DNA of 64,000 bases. Origin: Amycolatopsis camponoti (GTDB taxonomy: Bacteria; Actinomycetota; Actinomycetes; Mycobacteriales; Pseudonocardiaceae). The notes beneath the pieces were generated by a model. That model had not been told where the DNA came from. It saw only the letters and a list, made by a program, of their open reading frames with translations, and ran no database searches. A program made the position numbers and the translations under genes. Below, piece after piece: positions 9,004 to 18,000 of the stretch. The stretch covers positions 3,112,501-3,176,500 of the forward strand of contig NZ_CABVGP010000002.1 of the NCBI RefSeq assembly GCF_902497555.1. The letters run 5' to 3'. Each line of letters opens with the position of its first letter. The first letter of the stretch is position 1.

Positions 9004-10638
9004 GTGAAAAGGACAACGCGCCGGCTGGCCCTGCCGGTGATGACGCTCCTGGTGGCGACCGCGGTGGCCGGGCCGGCGTCGGCGACGACGACGGCGGTGC
9101 CGGGGTGCGCCGCGCTGAACCAGCTGAAGATCCCCGCGTCGGTGATGAGCCTGCCGACGACCGGCGGCCGGGTCACGGCGGCGGTGGACACGACCGCCGT
9201 CGTCAGCGGCAAGACGATCCGGTTCTGCCAGGTCGACGCCGACCTCTTCCCCGTCGACCCCGCCGCGCCGTCCATCAAGATGCGCCTCGACCTGCCGTCG
9301 GAGTGGAACCACCGTGCGCTGATGTTCGGTGGCGGCGGCTACAACGGCACGATTCCCGATCCGGCGTCGAACGTGCCGTTCGGCCCGGCCGACCAGCCGG
9401 TGCCGCTGGCCCGGGGGTACGCGACGTTCGCGAGCGACTCCGGCCACCAGCAGAACCCGGCGTCCCCGCCGTCACTGGACGGGTCGTTCGGCGCGAACGA
9501 CGAGGCCCTGGTGAACTTCGCGGCCGGCGACGCCCTCAAGAAGACCCTCGACGCGAGCCGGTTCCTCATCCGGCGCGGTTACGCGGCTTCGCCCGCGGAG
9601 GTGTTCTTCTCCGGCGGGTCGACCGGCGGCCGCGAAGCTCTCAACGTCGCCCAGCGGTGGCCGACGGCGTTCGACGGGGTGATCTCGGCCTTTCCGGCCT
9701 GGAACAACATGGCCGAGATCCTCGACCTGGGGTACCTGGTGCAGGTTCTTTCGCGCCCGGGCGCGTTTCCCGGGGTGGACAAGCAGACGTTGCTCTACAC
9801 CAGCGTCATCTCCGCGTGCGACGGGCTGGACGGCCTCCGGGACCAGGTCGTCTCGAACCCGGGTGCGTGCCACTTCGATCCTCGTTCGCTCCGCTGTCCG
9901 GGCGGCGCCGACACCGGCCCGGCGTGTCTGTCGGATCCGCAGATCGGGGCGGTGACCGCCATGTCGTCGCCGTTCCGGTGGCCGTACCGGATCGCCAGCG
10001 GCGAAACGCAGTACCCGGGCTTCCCGTTCCTGTCGGGGGCGGACATGCGGACGCCGTTCCTCGGCTTCGGCACCACGGCACCGGCCAATCCCATGCCGGT
10101 CACGAGCGGCTACGGGATGCAGTACTGGGACCAGTGGGTCAAGTACTTCCTGACCAGGGACCCGCAGTACAACTCGCTCGACGTGGATCCCCGGCACCCG
10201 GGGAAGTGGCTCGACCGGATCAGCGCACTGTCCACAATAGAGGACCGGAACAACGCGGACCTGGGCCCGTTCGCCCGGGCCGGCGGCAAGCTGATCCTGC
10301 TCCACGGAGCTGCGGACGAGCTGGTCTCGCCGTACTCGACGACGGACTACTACCAGCGGGTGCGCGAGACGGTGGGCCCGCGGGCGACCGACGCCTTCCT
10401 GCGGTACTACGTCGTGCCCGGAGCGAACCACGCGAACTTCGGCACCCCGGCGGTGGCCGCGGCGTGGGATTCGCTCTCGGCGCTGGAGCGCTGGGTCGAC
10501 CGGGGGCAGCCGCCGGCGAACCCGGTCGTGACGGACCTCAGCCACGCTCGCACCCGGCCGCTCTGCGCGTACCCGGAGTGGCCCCGGTACCGCGCCGGCG
10601 ATCCGAACCTGGCCTCGAGTTTCGTCTGCACGCGCTGA
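9004..10638 (+). CDS. Secreted tannase/feruloyl esterase family hydrolase
   Basis: A 544-residue protein starting with a signal peptide (VKRTTRR, hydrophobic stretch, cleavage near PASA-TTT). The nucleophile elbow SGGSTGGREA carries the catalytic Ser; the acid LHGAADELVSP and the histidine PGANHANFG complete a tannase-type triad. The family hydrolyses gallate, ferulate or similar aromatic esters outside the cell. It starts with GTG right behind the MHS symporter, with GGCAGGA serving as ribosome site. Length and motif order are normal for the family. Exact substrate not predictable. Confidence 0.87.
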   Translation: MKRTTRRLALPVMTLLVATAVAGPASATTTAVPGCAALNQLKIPASVMSLPTTGGRVTAAVDTTAVVSGKTIRFCQVDADLFPVDPAAPSIKMRLDLPSEWNHRALMFGGGGYNGTIPDPASNVPFGPADQPVPLARGYATFASDSGHQQNPASPPSLDGSFGANDEALVNFAAGDALKKTLDASRFLIRRGYAASPAEVFFSGGSTGGREALNVAQRWPTAFDGVISAFPAWNNMAEILDLGYLVQVLSRPGAFPGVDKQTLLYTSVISACDGLDGLRDQVVSNPGACHFDPRSLRCPGGADTGPACLSDPQIGAVTAMSSPFRWPYRIASGETQYPGFPFLSGADMRTPFLGFGTTAPANPMPVTSGYGMQYWDQWVKYFLTRDPQYNSLDVDPRHPGKWLDRISALSTIEDRNNADLGPFARAGGKLILLHGAADELVSPYSTTDYYQRVRETVGPRATDAFLRYYVVPGANHANFGTPAVAAAWDSLSALERWVDRGQPPANPVVTDLSHARTRPLCAYPEWPRYRAGDPNLASSFVCTR

Positions 10639-10648
10639 GCGCGTTGCG

Positions 10649-10680
10649 TGGGCGGCCTTCCGGTGAGGAGGGCCGCCCGC
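10649..10680. terminator. Hairpin terminator after tannase gene
   Basis: Arms GGGCGGCC and GGCCGCCC with a 13-base loop, ten bases after the tannase stop. There is no U-tract, as is common in actinobacteria. Confidence 0.6.
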
Positions 10681-10741
10681 GTCAGGGGCTCGCTCGGCGG
10701 GGTCCGGACCGGGCTTCGCCTGCGCGTACTGAAACCGGTGC

Positions 10742-10773
10742 GCGGGCGGCCTTCCGGCGAGGGAGGCCGCCCG
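10742..10773. terminator. Hairpin terminator after paaX-like gene
   Basis: Arms GCGGGCGGCC and GGCCGCCCGC. Near copy of the hairpin 90 bases to the left, ending one base before the stop codon of the minus-strand PaaX gene. The two hairpins separate the convergent tannase and PaaX transcripts. Confidence 0.6.
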
Positions 10774-10774
10774 C

Positions 10775-11659
10775 TCACTCCGCGGCTTCGACGTCCGCCT
10801 GCTCGTCGGTGATCGAGTCGAGGATCTCCGCCGCGATCGCGCGGGCCGCCGGCCTCAGTTCCTTGCTCAGCGCGTAGAACAGCTCCTGCGCCGGCTCGGC
10901 GGGCCAGTCCGCCGGCAGGTGCTCGCGGGGCAGCCGGGGGTCGTCGCGGATGGTCTGCAGCCAGTCGGACTCCAGGAGCAGGTCGCGGGCCAGGCTGTCC
11001 GGTGCCTGGGACTCCGGGTCCTGCCAGCGCGCCAGGAACGCCCGGTAGCGCGCGGCCAGGCCGTGGGTGTCCCAGGCCTCCCGGACGATCCCGGCGACCT
11101 CGGTGGGCGGCAGTGCCCGGGCCTGGAACACCTTCACGTGGGCGTCCGCGCCGAGGCCGTCGAGCAACGGGACCGGGTCGACCTCGCCCGGGGCGATCCA
11201 CAGGCCGCCCTGCAAGCTCCCGAAGCCGGCCCACAGCAGTCTCGACCGCAGGGCGTGCCGCTGGCGCTGCCACGACTCGGGCATCGAAAAACCCAGCAGC
11301 GTCCAGGTGCCGTCCCACTGCCGGTTGACCGCGCCGGCCCGCCAGATGCGCAGCTCGCCGTCGTGCAGGATCGCGCGCGACCGCTCGGTGAGGCCGAAGT
11401 AGACGTGCCGCCCGCGGCGCGCCCGGTGCAGCAGGCCGCGCCGGGCCATGCGGCTCAGCGTGGACCGGGTGGCGTGCTCGGAGACGCCGACGCGCTCGAG
11501 CACGTCGAGCACACTCGCGGTGGCGACGTGGATCCGGCGGTCGAGGACGTGGCCGCCGAAGAACGTGAGCAGCAGCGTCTGCGGACGCGGGGTGTCGGCG
11601 CCGATGCCCTCGGCGGCGGAGACGGCCGGATCACTCACGCCGCGAGCATAAGCCCCCAC
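10775..11659 (-). CDS. PaaX-family transcriptional repressor
   Basis: About 294 residues. After a short tail comes the PaaX winged-helix core (PQTLLLTFFG, then SEHATRSTLSRMARRGLL), a central ferredoxin-like domain with DGTWTLLGFSMPE and a helical C-terminus. PaaX of E. coli represses phenylacetate genes and is released by phenylacetyl-CoA. Here no paa genes adjoin; the gene is divergent from an MHS symporter, its probable target. The start is uncertain: GTG 11659 or GTG 11638, neither with a clear ribosome site. Confidence 0.85.
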   Translation of the reverse strand: MGAYARGVSDPAVSAAEGIGADTPRPQTLLLTFFGGHVLDRRIHVATASVLDVLERVGVSEHATRSTLSRMARRGLLHRARRGRHVYFGLTERSRAILHDGELRIWRAGAVNRQWDGTWTLLGFSMPESWQRQRHALRSRLLWAGFGSLQGGLWIAPGEVDPVPLLDGLGADAHVKVFQARALPPTEVAGIVREAWDTHGLAARYRAFLARWQDPESQAPDSLARDLLLESDWLQTIRDDPRLPREHLPADWPAEPAQELFYALSKELRPAARAIAAEILDSITDEQADVEAAE

Positions 11660-11677
11660 CTGATGTTGGGCAGTGTC

Positions 11678-11706
11678 TTGACGGTGGTCACCAAAGTGCT
11701 TAACGT
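11678..11706 (+). promoter_or_regulatory. Sigma-70-type promoter of the MHS symporter
   Basis: TTGACG at 11678-11683, a 17-base spacer, and TAACGT at 11701-11706. Spacing and hexamers are close to the housekeeping consensus and the start codon is about 50 bases downstream. The paaX start lies just left of it. Confidence 0.65.
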
Positions 11707-11715
11707 TCCTCGCGG

Positions 11716-11731
11716 CGTGACGTGGGTCACG
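11716..11731. promoter_or_regulatory. Inverted repeat CGTGAC-N4-GTCACG
   Basis: Six-base arms around GTGG, placed where transcription from the 11678 promoter should begin. A likely operator for the divergent PaaX-type regulator, by position only. Confidence 0.45.
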
Positions 11732-11757
11732 TGGGGTCGGCGACGAGGCAGGATGCG

Positions 11758-13053
11758 ATGGCGGACAACCTCCGATCGCGGGCGCAGCTGCGCCGCGCGG
11801 TGCTCTCCAGCTACTTCGGCAGCGTGATCGAGTACTACGACTTCCTCCTCTACGCGACCGCGTCGGCGGTGGTGTTCAACAAGGTCTTCTTCTCGAACCT
11901 GGATCCGGTGCTCGGCACGGTCGCCAGCCTCGGCACGTTCACCACCGGCTACCTGGCGCGGCCGATCGGCGGGATCGTCTTCGGGCACTTCGGCGATCTG
12001 CTGGGGCGCAAGCGGATGCTCGTGATCACGATGTCGATGATGGGCATCGCGAGCACGCTGATCGGCGTCCTGCCGACCTACGCGCAGATCGGCGTGTGGG
12101 CGCCGGTGCTGCTGATCGTGCTGCGCGTGCTGCAGGGCATCGCCGTCGGCGGCGAGTGGGGCGGCGCGGTGCTGATGTCGGCCGAGCACGCGACCAGCCG
12201 TCGCGGCCTGTGGGCGAGCTTCACCAACGCCGGCGCGCCCAGCGGGATGGTGGTCTCCACGCTGCTGCTCACCTTGATGGGCGCGGTTACGACCGACGAA
12301 CAGTTCCTCGCGTGGGGCTGGCGGGTGCCGTTCCTGCTCAGCGTCGTGCTGCTGGCCATCGGCCTGTTCATCCGGCTGAAGGTCGACGAGACCCCGGTGT
12401 TCGCCGCGGCCGACCGCTCCGCCGGGGCGCCGCTGCTGGAGGTGCTGCGCCGCCACCCGAAGAACCTGCTCCTGGCCATCGGCGTGGGTTTCGGCGCGTT
12501 CGTCGCCCAGGGCACGCTCACCACGTACGTCCTTTCCTACGCCGTCCACGCGGGATTCACCCGCCAGACCGTGCTCAACGCGATCACGGTGTCCTCGGTC
12601 GGCGCGGTGGCCGGCATCATCGGCTTCTCGGCGCTGTCCGACCGCGTCGGGCGGCGTCCCGTCGTCATCGCCGGGGCGCTGGCCACCGGCGTCGTCGGCT
12701 TCCTGTTGTTCCCGCTGATCGACAGCGGTTCGGCCGGGCTGCTGACGCTGGCCCTCGTGCTGGGGCAGTCGATCGCGCACCCGGCGATGTACGGGCCGCT
12801 GGCCGCGCTGTACACGGAGCTGTTCGCCACCCGCACCCGCTACACGGGCGCGTCCCTCGGCTACCAGATCGCCGGGCTCGGCGCGGGGATCGGCCCGGTG
12901 GTGTTCGCGGCCGTGGCCGGTTCGGGCACGGGGGTGATCTCCGCGGTGATCGCGGCCTGCTGCCTCGTCACGGTGCTGTGCGTGCTCGTGCTGCGCGAAA
13001 GTCACCAAGTCGACCTGGCGGACCCGGCCGGGGTACCGGCCGGGAGCGCGTGA
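11758..13053 (+). CDS. MFS transporter, MHS family (second copy)
   Basis: A 431-residue symporter related to the one at 7605: SVIEYYDFLLYATASAVVF in the first helix, GHFGDLLGRKRML in the first cytoplasmic loop and 12 predicted membrane segments. ATG 11758 is chosen because GAGGCAGGA precedes it; upstream in-frame GTG 11722 sits inside the promoter region. Substrates of the family are organic acids and osmolytes. The divergent PaaX gene suggests an aromatic or aryl-acetic acid. Confidence 0.87.
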   Translation: MADNLRSRAQLRRAVLSSYFGSVIEYYDFLLYATASAVVFNKVFFSNLDPVLGTVASLGTFTTGYLARPIGGIVFGHFGDLLGRKRMLVITMSMMGIASTLIGVLPTYAQIGVWAPVLLIVLRVLQGIAVGGEWGGAVLMSAEHATSRRGLWASFTNAGAPSGMVVSTLLLTLMGAVTTDEQFLAWGWRVPFLLSVVLLAIGLFIRLKVDETPVFAAADRSAGAPLLEVLRRHPKNLLLAIGVGFGAFVAQGTLTTYVLSYAVHAGFTRQTVLNAITVSSVGAVAGIIGFSALSDRVGRRPVVIAGALATGVVGFLLFPLIDSGSAGLLTLALVLGQSIAHPAMYGPLAALYTELFATRTRYTGASLGYQIAGLGAGIGPVVFAAVAGSGTGVISAVIAACCLVTVLCVLVLRESHQVDLADPAGVPAGSA

Positions 13054-13121
13054 TGGCGGTTCGGATTACAGTCGGGTCTGTTGCGCGGCACCGCCCGCCG
13101 CCTCCGAGCGAAGGAGTTCGC

Positions 13122-13472
13122 ATGCAAGGCGTAGACCCCTCGGTGCCGCCCAGTGGCACGGGCTGTGCGGACTGCGACGCCGCGGACCCGCAGGGCTGGT
13201 GGTTCCACCTTCGCCGGTGCGGCGAGTGCGGCCACATCGGGTGCTGCGACTCCTCGCCCGGTCAGCACGCGAGCGCCCACGCGGCGGCCGCGGGGCACCG
13301 TTTCGTGCGCAGCTTCGAGCCCGGCGAAGAGTGGTTCTGGGACTACGGCGAGCAGGCGATGTACGAGTCCGGCCCGGAGCTCGCCGCCCCGGCGCACCGC
13401 CCGCTCACCCAGACCGCGCCGGGGCCGGCCGAACGGGTCCCGGAGGATTGGCCGCAGCGCCTGCACCGGTGA
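13122..13472 (+). CDS. UBP-type zinc finger protein
   Basis: A 116-residue protein that is almost entirely a ZnF-UBP domain: paired cysteines CADCDAADP and CGECGHIGCCD, then the histidines of QHASAHAAAAGH and the aromatic tail EEWFWDY. In eukaryotes the fold binds the ubiquitin C-terminus; free-standing bacterial versions are common in actinobacteria and their role is not settled. AAGGAG 6 bases before the ATG fixes the start. It follows the MHS symporter by 68 bases and may be read through from it. Confidence 0.85.
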   Translation: MQGVDPSVPPSGTGCADCDAADPQGWWFHLRRCGECGHIGCCDSSPGQHASAHAAAAGHRFVRSFEPGEEWFWDYGEQAMYESGPELAAPAHRPLTQTAPGPAERVPEDWPQRLHR

Positions 13473-13485
13473 CCGGGCGTCCCGG

Positions 13486-14133
13486 TCAGCCGGTGTTGTC
13501 GGCGTAGTTCACCGTGACGTTCTTGAAGCCGAGCGACTGCAGCAGGCCGACCAGCATCGCCTTGGTGTTCCGTTCCGCGTCGGCGATCAGCGTGCTCTTC
13601 GCGGCCGCGCCCTCGATCTGCTTCTGGGCGAGCTGGTAGAGCGCCTGCTGCGAGTTCGGGTTCCCGCTGAGGAAGTCGTTGATCCGGGTGAACAGGCCCT
13701 GCTGCTGCGCGTAGACGTAGGACTCCTTGGTGTCCAGGGTCGCCGGCTCGAGCTGGGCGTGCGCCAACGTGATCGTGGCGGACAGGCGGTCGTCGGAGAC
13801 CTGGACCGCGTTGCCCTTCAGCCGCGAAAAGTCCACGTAGGCGTTGTCCGTGCCGACACCGATGAACAGCGTGTCGCTGCCCGCGAGGAAGCTGGGCAGG
13901 ATCGAGCTGGTCTTGATGTCCACGACCACCTGGAACGACCCGCTCGCCGCCTCGTAGCGCGACAGCTCGACGATCGACTGCAGCAGCACCGGACCGGAGC
14001 GCTCCTCGGTCTTTTCGGCGAACGGGTTGCGCAGCTGGGGTAACAGGTGAACCGCCGACGCGACGAGTACCGCCACGGCCAAAAGAACCACTGCCGCCGC
14101 GATCGCGACCAGTCGTCTGCCCCATGCGCCCAT
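13486..14133 (-). CDS. DUF4230 domain-containing membrane-anchored protein
   Basis: A 215-residue protein with one N-terminal membrane helix (RRLVAIAAAVVLLAVAVLVA) and an extracytoplasmic domain that matches DUF4230 in feel: SIVELSRYEAASGSFQVVVD, GTDNAYVDFSRL, then a helical tail ending FKNVTVNYAD. Function of the family is unknown. ATG 14133 is preferred; GTG 14151 would add six residues. It converges on the zinc finger gene, 13 bases apart, with no clear hairpin between. Confidence 0.75.
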   Translation of the reverse strand: MGAWGRRLVAIAAAVVLLAVAVLVASAVHLLPQLRNPFAEKTEERSGPVLLQSIVELSRYEAASGSFQVVVDIKTSSILPSFLAGSDTLFIGVGTDNAYVDFSRLKGNAVQVSDDRLSATITLAHAQLEPATLDTKESYVYAQQQGLFTRINDFLSGNPNSQQALYQLAQKQIEGAAAKSTLIADAERNTKAMLVGLLQSLGFKNVTVNYADNTG

Positions 14134-14227
14134 GGCGGGAAGGTTACCCACTCCGCTGCGCGGTCAAGCGGGCGCGGCGGTACCGTGATCGGCCTACGTG
14201 GTCGGACCTCCGAGAAGGGGAAGCTTC

Positions 14228-14407
14228 GTGCGCAAGTCCGTGTGGCTGTGGGTCCTGCTGGTCATCCTCGCCATCCTGGTGCTCGGACTGATCTTCGGCG
14301 GCTATCGCAAGGGTGAGAAGCTCGGTGCGCCCGATGTCCACAGTGGACATTCGGATTCGGTTGTCCTGCCGCACAGTTCCGGCGGCGTTCGGCTCTCGCC
14401 TCGCTGA
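14228..14407 (+). CDS. Small single-pass membrane protein
   Basis: A 59-residue protein: two basic residues, one hydrophobic helix (SVWLWVLLVILAILVLGLIF), then GGYRKGEKLGAPD and a polar Ser/His tail. GTG 14228 is preceded by AGAAGGGG. No known function. The tail coding region contains a perfect GTCCACAGTGGAC palindrome, and the stop codon lies in the left arm of a terminator stem. Confidence 0.7.
   Translation: MRKSVWLWVLLVILAILVLGLIFGGYRKGEKLGAPDVHSGHSDSVVLPHSSGGVRLSPR
14336..14348. repeat. GTCCACAGTGGAC palindrome, perfect copy
   Basis: Perfect copy of the window's 13-base palindrome, inside the tail of the small membrane protein gene. Confidence 0.6.
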
Positions 14408-14427
14408 ACGTCCTCGGTCAGCGAGGC
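14398..14427. terminator. Bidirectional terminator containing both stop codons
   Basis: Perfect 10-base arms GCCTCGCTGA and TCAGCGAGGC with a 10-base loop. The TGA of the small membrane protein is the end of the left arm and the TGA of mug (minus strand) is the start of the right arm. Confidence 0.75.
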
Positions 14428-14993
14428 GCGGAATCCGGGAACGGGCCGTCGCCGAGGATGCCGGAGCGGTCGGGCACGCCGGCGGCGACGCGCATCCGGG
14501 CGAACTCGACGGCCAGCGCCCGGGGCGGGAAGTGGGCGTTGAGGCCGCTGGGGTTGGGCACGACCCACACGCGCGCGCCGCCGATCGTCGCGTCCTGCGG
14601 GCCGAGCCGGGCGCGCGGGAGCCCGAACGCCGCCCGGTAGCCGGTGACGCCCAGCATCGCCAGCCACCGCGGCCGGATCGCCCCGACGCGTTCGGCCAGG
14701 TCCCGGCCGCCCGCGACGAGCTCGTCGCGCGACAGCTGCGCGGCACGGGCCGTCGGCCGGCGCACGATGCTGGTGATGCCCAGCCCCCAGCCCAGCAGGA
14801 GCCGTTCCTCCTCCGCGCGCAGCTGCCGGGGCGTGAACCCCGCGCGGTGCAGCGCGGGCCAGAACCGGTTGCCCGGCGTGTGGAAGCTGTGCCCGGCCGC
14901 CGCCGACGTCAAGCCGGGGTTGATGCCGACGAACACCACACGCAGGTCTTCGTCGAGCACGTCCGGCAGGACGGCGGTGTCCGGAACGGTCAC
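14418..14993 (-). CDS. mug: Mismatch-specific (G:U/T) DNA glycosylase Mug
   Basis: A 191-residue uracil-DNA glycosylase superfamily protein. VFVGINPGL is the catalytic motif (Asn activates water) and VVPNPSGLNAH is the second motif that inserts into DNA. Mug excises uracil or thymine from mispairs with G and alkylated cytosines. GTG start with no strong ribosome site, 22 bases behind the stop of the RHS toxin gene on the same strand, exactly where an immunity gene would be expected. Its length is normal for the family. Confidence 0.88.
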   Translation of the reverse strand: MTVPDTAVLPDVLDEDLRVVFVGINPGLTSAAAGHSFHTPGNRFWPALHRAGFTPRQLRAEEERLLLGWGLGITSIVRRPTARAAQLSRDELVAGGRDLAERVGAIRPRWLAMLGVTGYRAAFGLPRARLGPQDATIGGARVWVVPNPSGLNAHFPPRALAVEFARMRVAAGVPDRSGILGDGPFPDSAPR

Positions 14994-15015
14994 CGGGCGG
15001 TGCCCGGCGCGGCGC

Positions 15016-18000
15016 TCACGGGGTGAGGTCCATCATGTCGTCGTCCTTGATGTTCTTGAGCGACGGCGGGTCGAGGTCGCCGCGCTCGAGGGCCGCCCAG
15101 TCTTCGGCGGTCGGGTTCTTGTAGAAGCCGCCGTAGCCCGGCCATTCGCCGGTGCGCGCCGCGTCGCGCGCGCCGTGCATCTCGGCCGCGTCCCACTTGT
15201 CGATCGGCTTGGTGGTCACGTGGTCGGTGCCGGGCACCGTGTGGCCGCCCGCCGGGGTGGCGGCGCCGGCCTGCGGGTTGTACCGCATGCCCTCGCCGCT
15301 GGAGTGCATGTCGTCGACCATCTTGTGGTACGAGTCGTCGGCGATGTCCAGCCGCTTCTGCTCGTCGTCGTAGGCCTTCCGGTCCGGGTGGTTCGGGTCG
15401 GCCTTGATGGCGTCGCGCCGATCCTGTTCGGCCTTCGCCGCGTCCGCGGTGTCCTTGTCGTACAGCGGGTGGTCCTCGTGGTGGACGTGGTTCTTGTCGT
15501 TCCCGTGGTAGACCTGGTCCGAGAAGCTGTGGGTGGCGTCGTTCCCGTCCACGTTCTTGTGGAAGCCCTGCTGGTGCCCGTAACCGAGCTGGTTGAGCTG
15601 GACCGCGGTGCTCGGGTCGTTGGCCTCGATGGCGTTGCGCTGCGCGTTCCGGTACGAGCCGAGGCGGTCGTTGTAACCGAGGCTGTCGTCGTCCTTCGTC
15701 TTGGGCGCGTCCCGGACGTCGCCCTTGGTGAAGCCTGATTCGTGGTTGGCGCCGCCCTTGCCCGTGCCCGGGTGGTACCGGTGGTTGGCGTAGTCCTCGT
15801 AGTACGCGTTGGCGTTGTTCTCCAGCGGTTTGCTGTCCTTGTCCTTGCGCGAGCCCTTGGCGGCGCCGTTGTCGGCCAGGATGTCGTAACCGGCGGCGTG
15901 CTCGGACTGGTGCGTCTTGTCCCCGTCGATCTTGTAGTCGTGCTTGTCGTCGAGGCGCTTGCGCTCGGCGTTCCGGTCGCCGTAGGTGCCTTCCGGGTAC
16001 TTGCGCTTGCTCGTCGACGGCCCGGAGTTCCCCCGGGCGTAGGGGTGCGCCTGGGCCTTGGCGGCCGCGGCCGCACAGGGCGTGGTCCGCGTCGGGCCCA
16101 GGCCGAGCGGGTCGGTCATCGCGGTCGGGTTGCCGACGTAGGCCAGCGAGTCCGGCGACGGGGTCAGGCCCAGCGGGTCGTGGGAGAGGAACCGCCCGGT
16201 CTCGGGATCGTAGTAGCGGTACCGGTTGTAGTGCAGCCCGGTCTCGGGGTCGTGGTACTGGCCCGGGAACCGCAGCGGGGTGCTCGCCGTGCCACCGGCC
16301 GAGACCCGCGGGCCCCACAACGCCGTGTGCAGGTGACCGGCCAGGGCCCCGGTGTCGTCGACCAGCTCCGCGGGCGCCCCGACCAGGTCGGGGACGATCG
16401 CGTGGAACCGGTCCCCGCCGCCCGCGCCGAGGACGCGTTCGGTCTGCGTGAGCGCCAGCGGTGAGCCGGGCGCGTACTCCCACACCGTGGCGACCGGCGG
16501 CCGGCCCGGTCCACTGTGGACCTGCTCGGCCGGTACCTGCCCGTCCCAGGCGAACTCGACCTGCTCGGCGACTCCGCCGGTCGCGTCCAGGCGCTGCTTG
16601 GCGACCCGGCGGCCGAACGGGTCGTAGCGGTAGCGCCACACCGCGCCGTCCGGCGTGCGCACGCCGAGCAGCCGGTTTTCCGCGCTCCACTCGTAGGTCC
16701 AGCGCTGCCCGCCGCGCTCGCGCGCGACGACGCGGCCTTCCCCGTCGTGGCGGTAGGCGGTGGGGCCCGCGGCGGTGAGCAGGGTGCCGGTGTAGGTGCG
16801 GGGCCCGCCGGCCTGGGGCGCGCCGGACCAGCCGGCCCCGGTGACGGCGCCGGTCACGTCGTAGTCGTAGTTCTCCTGCCACCGCGGGCCGCGCACGGCA
16901 CGGACCCGTCCGGCGGCGTCGACATCGAGGGTGCGCTGTCCGGAGATCAGGTCGGTGACGCCGGCGAGGTAGCCGTCGGGCAGGTAGCCGTATTCGCGCC
17001 GCTGCACGGTTTCCGCGCCGCGGAGCACCGTCTGCGCCGACAGCTGCCCGGTGGGCGTCCAGTCCTGGCGCAGCTCGGCCACCGGCCCGGCGCCGCCCTG
17101 CAGGCTGCGCACGGTTTCCCGGCCCGCGGCGTCGTAGCCGAACCGCAGCGTGCGCCCGGCGGTGGCCAGCACGGTCGGGCGGGCGGCGACGTCGTAGCCG
17201 ACCACCGACTCCGCGCCCGAGGGCGTCCGGCGGCCGACGCGGCGGCCGAGCGCGTCGTACCGGGAGTGCACGACCCGGCCGTTGATCGACTCGGACAGCA
17301 CGCGGCCGAGCGCGTCGTAGGTGAACCGGACCTCGGTGTGCGCGTTGGCCGCCGTGAGCATCCGGTCGGCCTCGTCGTAGGTGAACACGACGACCTCGTC
17401 GGCGCTGCTGCGCCGCACGACCCGGCCCACGCTGTCCCGTTCGAAGGTGATGGTCTGCCCGGCGCCGTTGGTGCGGAGCACCAGCCGCCCCGCGGCGTCG
17501 TAGCCGTAGCGCAGGACGCGCCCGTTGTAGTCGGTCTCGCCGATCTTCCGGCCCGCCGCGTCGTACTCGTAGCGCCACACCAGGCCGCGCTCGTTGGTGA
17601 CCGAGGTGAGCCGCAGTTCGGTGTCGTAGCCGTACTTCAGCGTGCCGCCGTCCGGCGCCCGCTCGCTGACCGGCACGTCGAACTGGGCGTACTCGATGCG
17701 GCTGACGCCGCCGCGCGCGTCGGTGCGCTCCTCGAAGCTGCCGCGCGCCGTCGACGCGAACCGCTCGACCGCGCCGTCGGCGTCGCGCGTCTGCACGGGG
17801 TTGCCGGCGGCGTCGCGGACCACGGTGCTGGTGTTGCCCGCCGGGTCGGTCTCGCTGGTGATGTTGCCGAGCGCGTCGTAGCCGTAGCGCCACACGGCGC
17901 CGTCCGGCTCGGTGACGAGCAGGGGGAGCCCGGCGGCGTTGGACTGGATCCGGGTGACTCCGCCGAGGGCGTCGGTCACCGAGTCCACGGTGCCGGTGAA

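Noticed and set aside
15016..16130. Deaminase toxin hypothesis for the RHS C-terminus, to explain mug next door
   Set aside because: No H[AC]E ... PCxxC pattern is present; the region has almost no cysteine.
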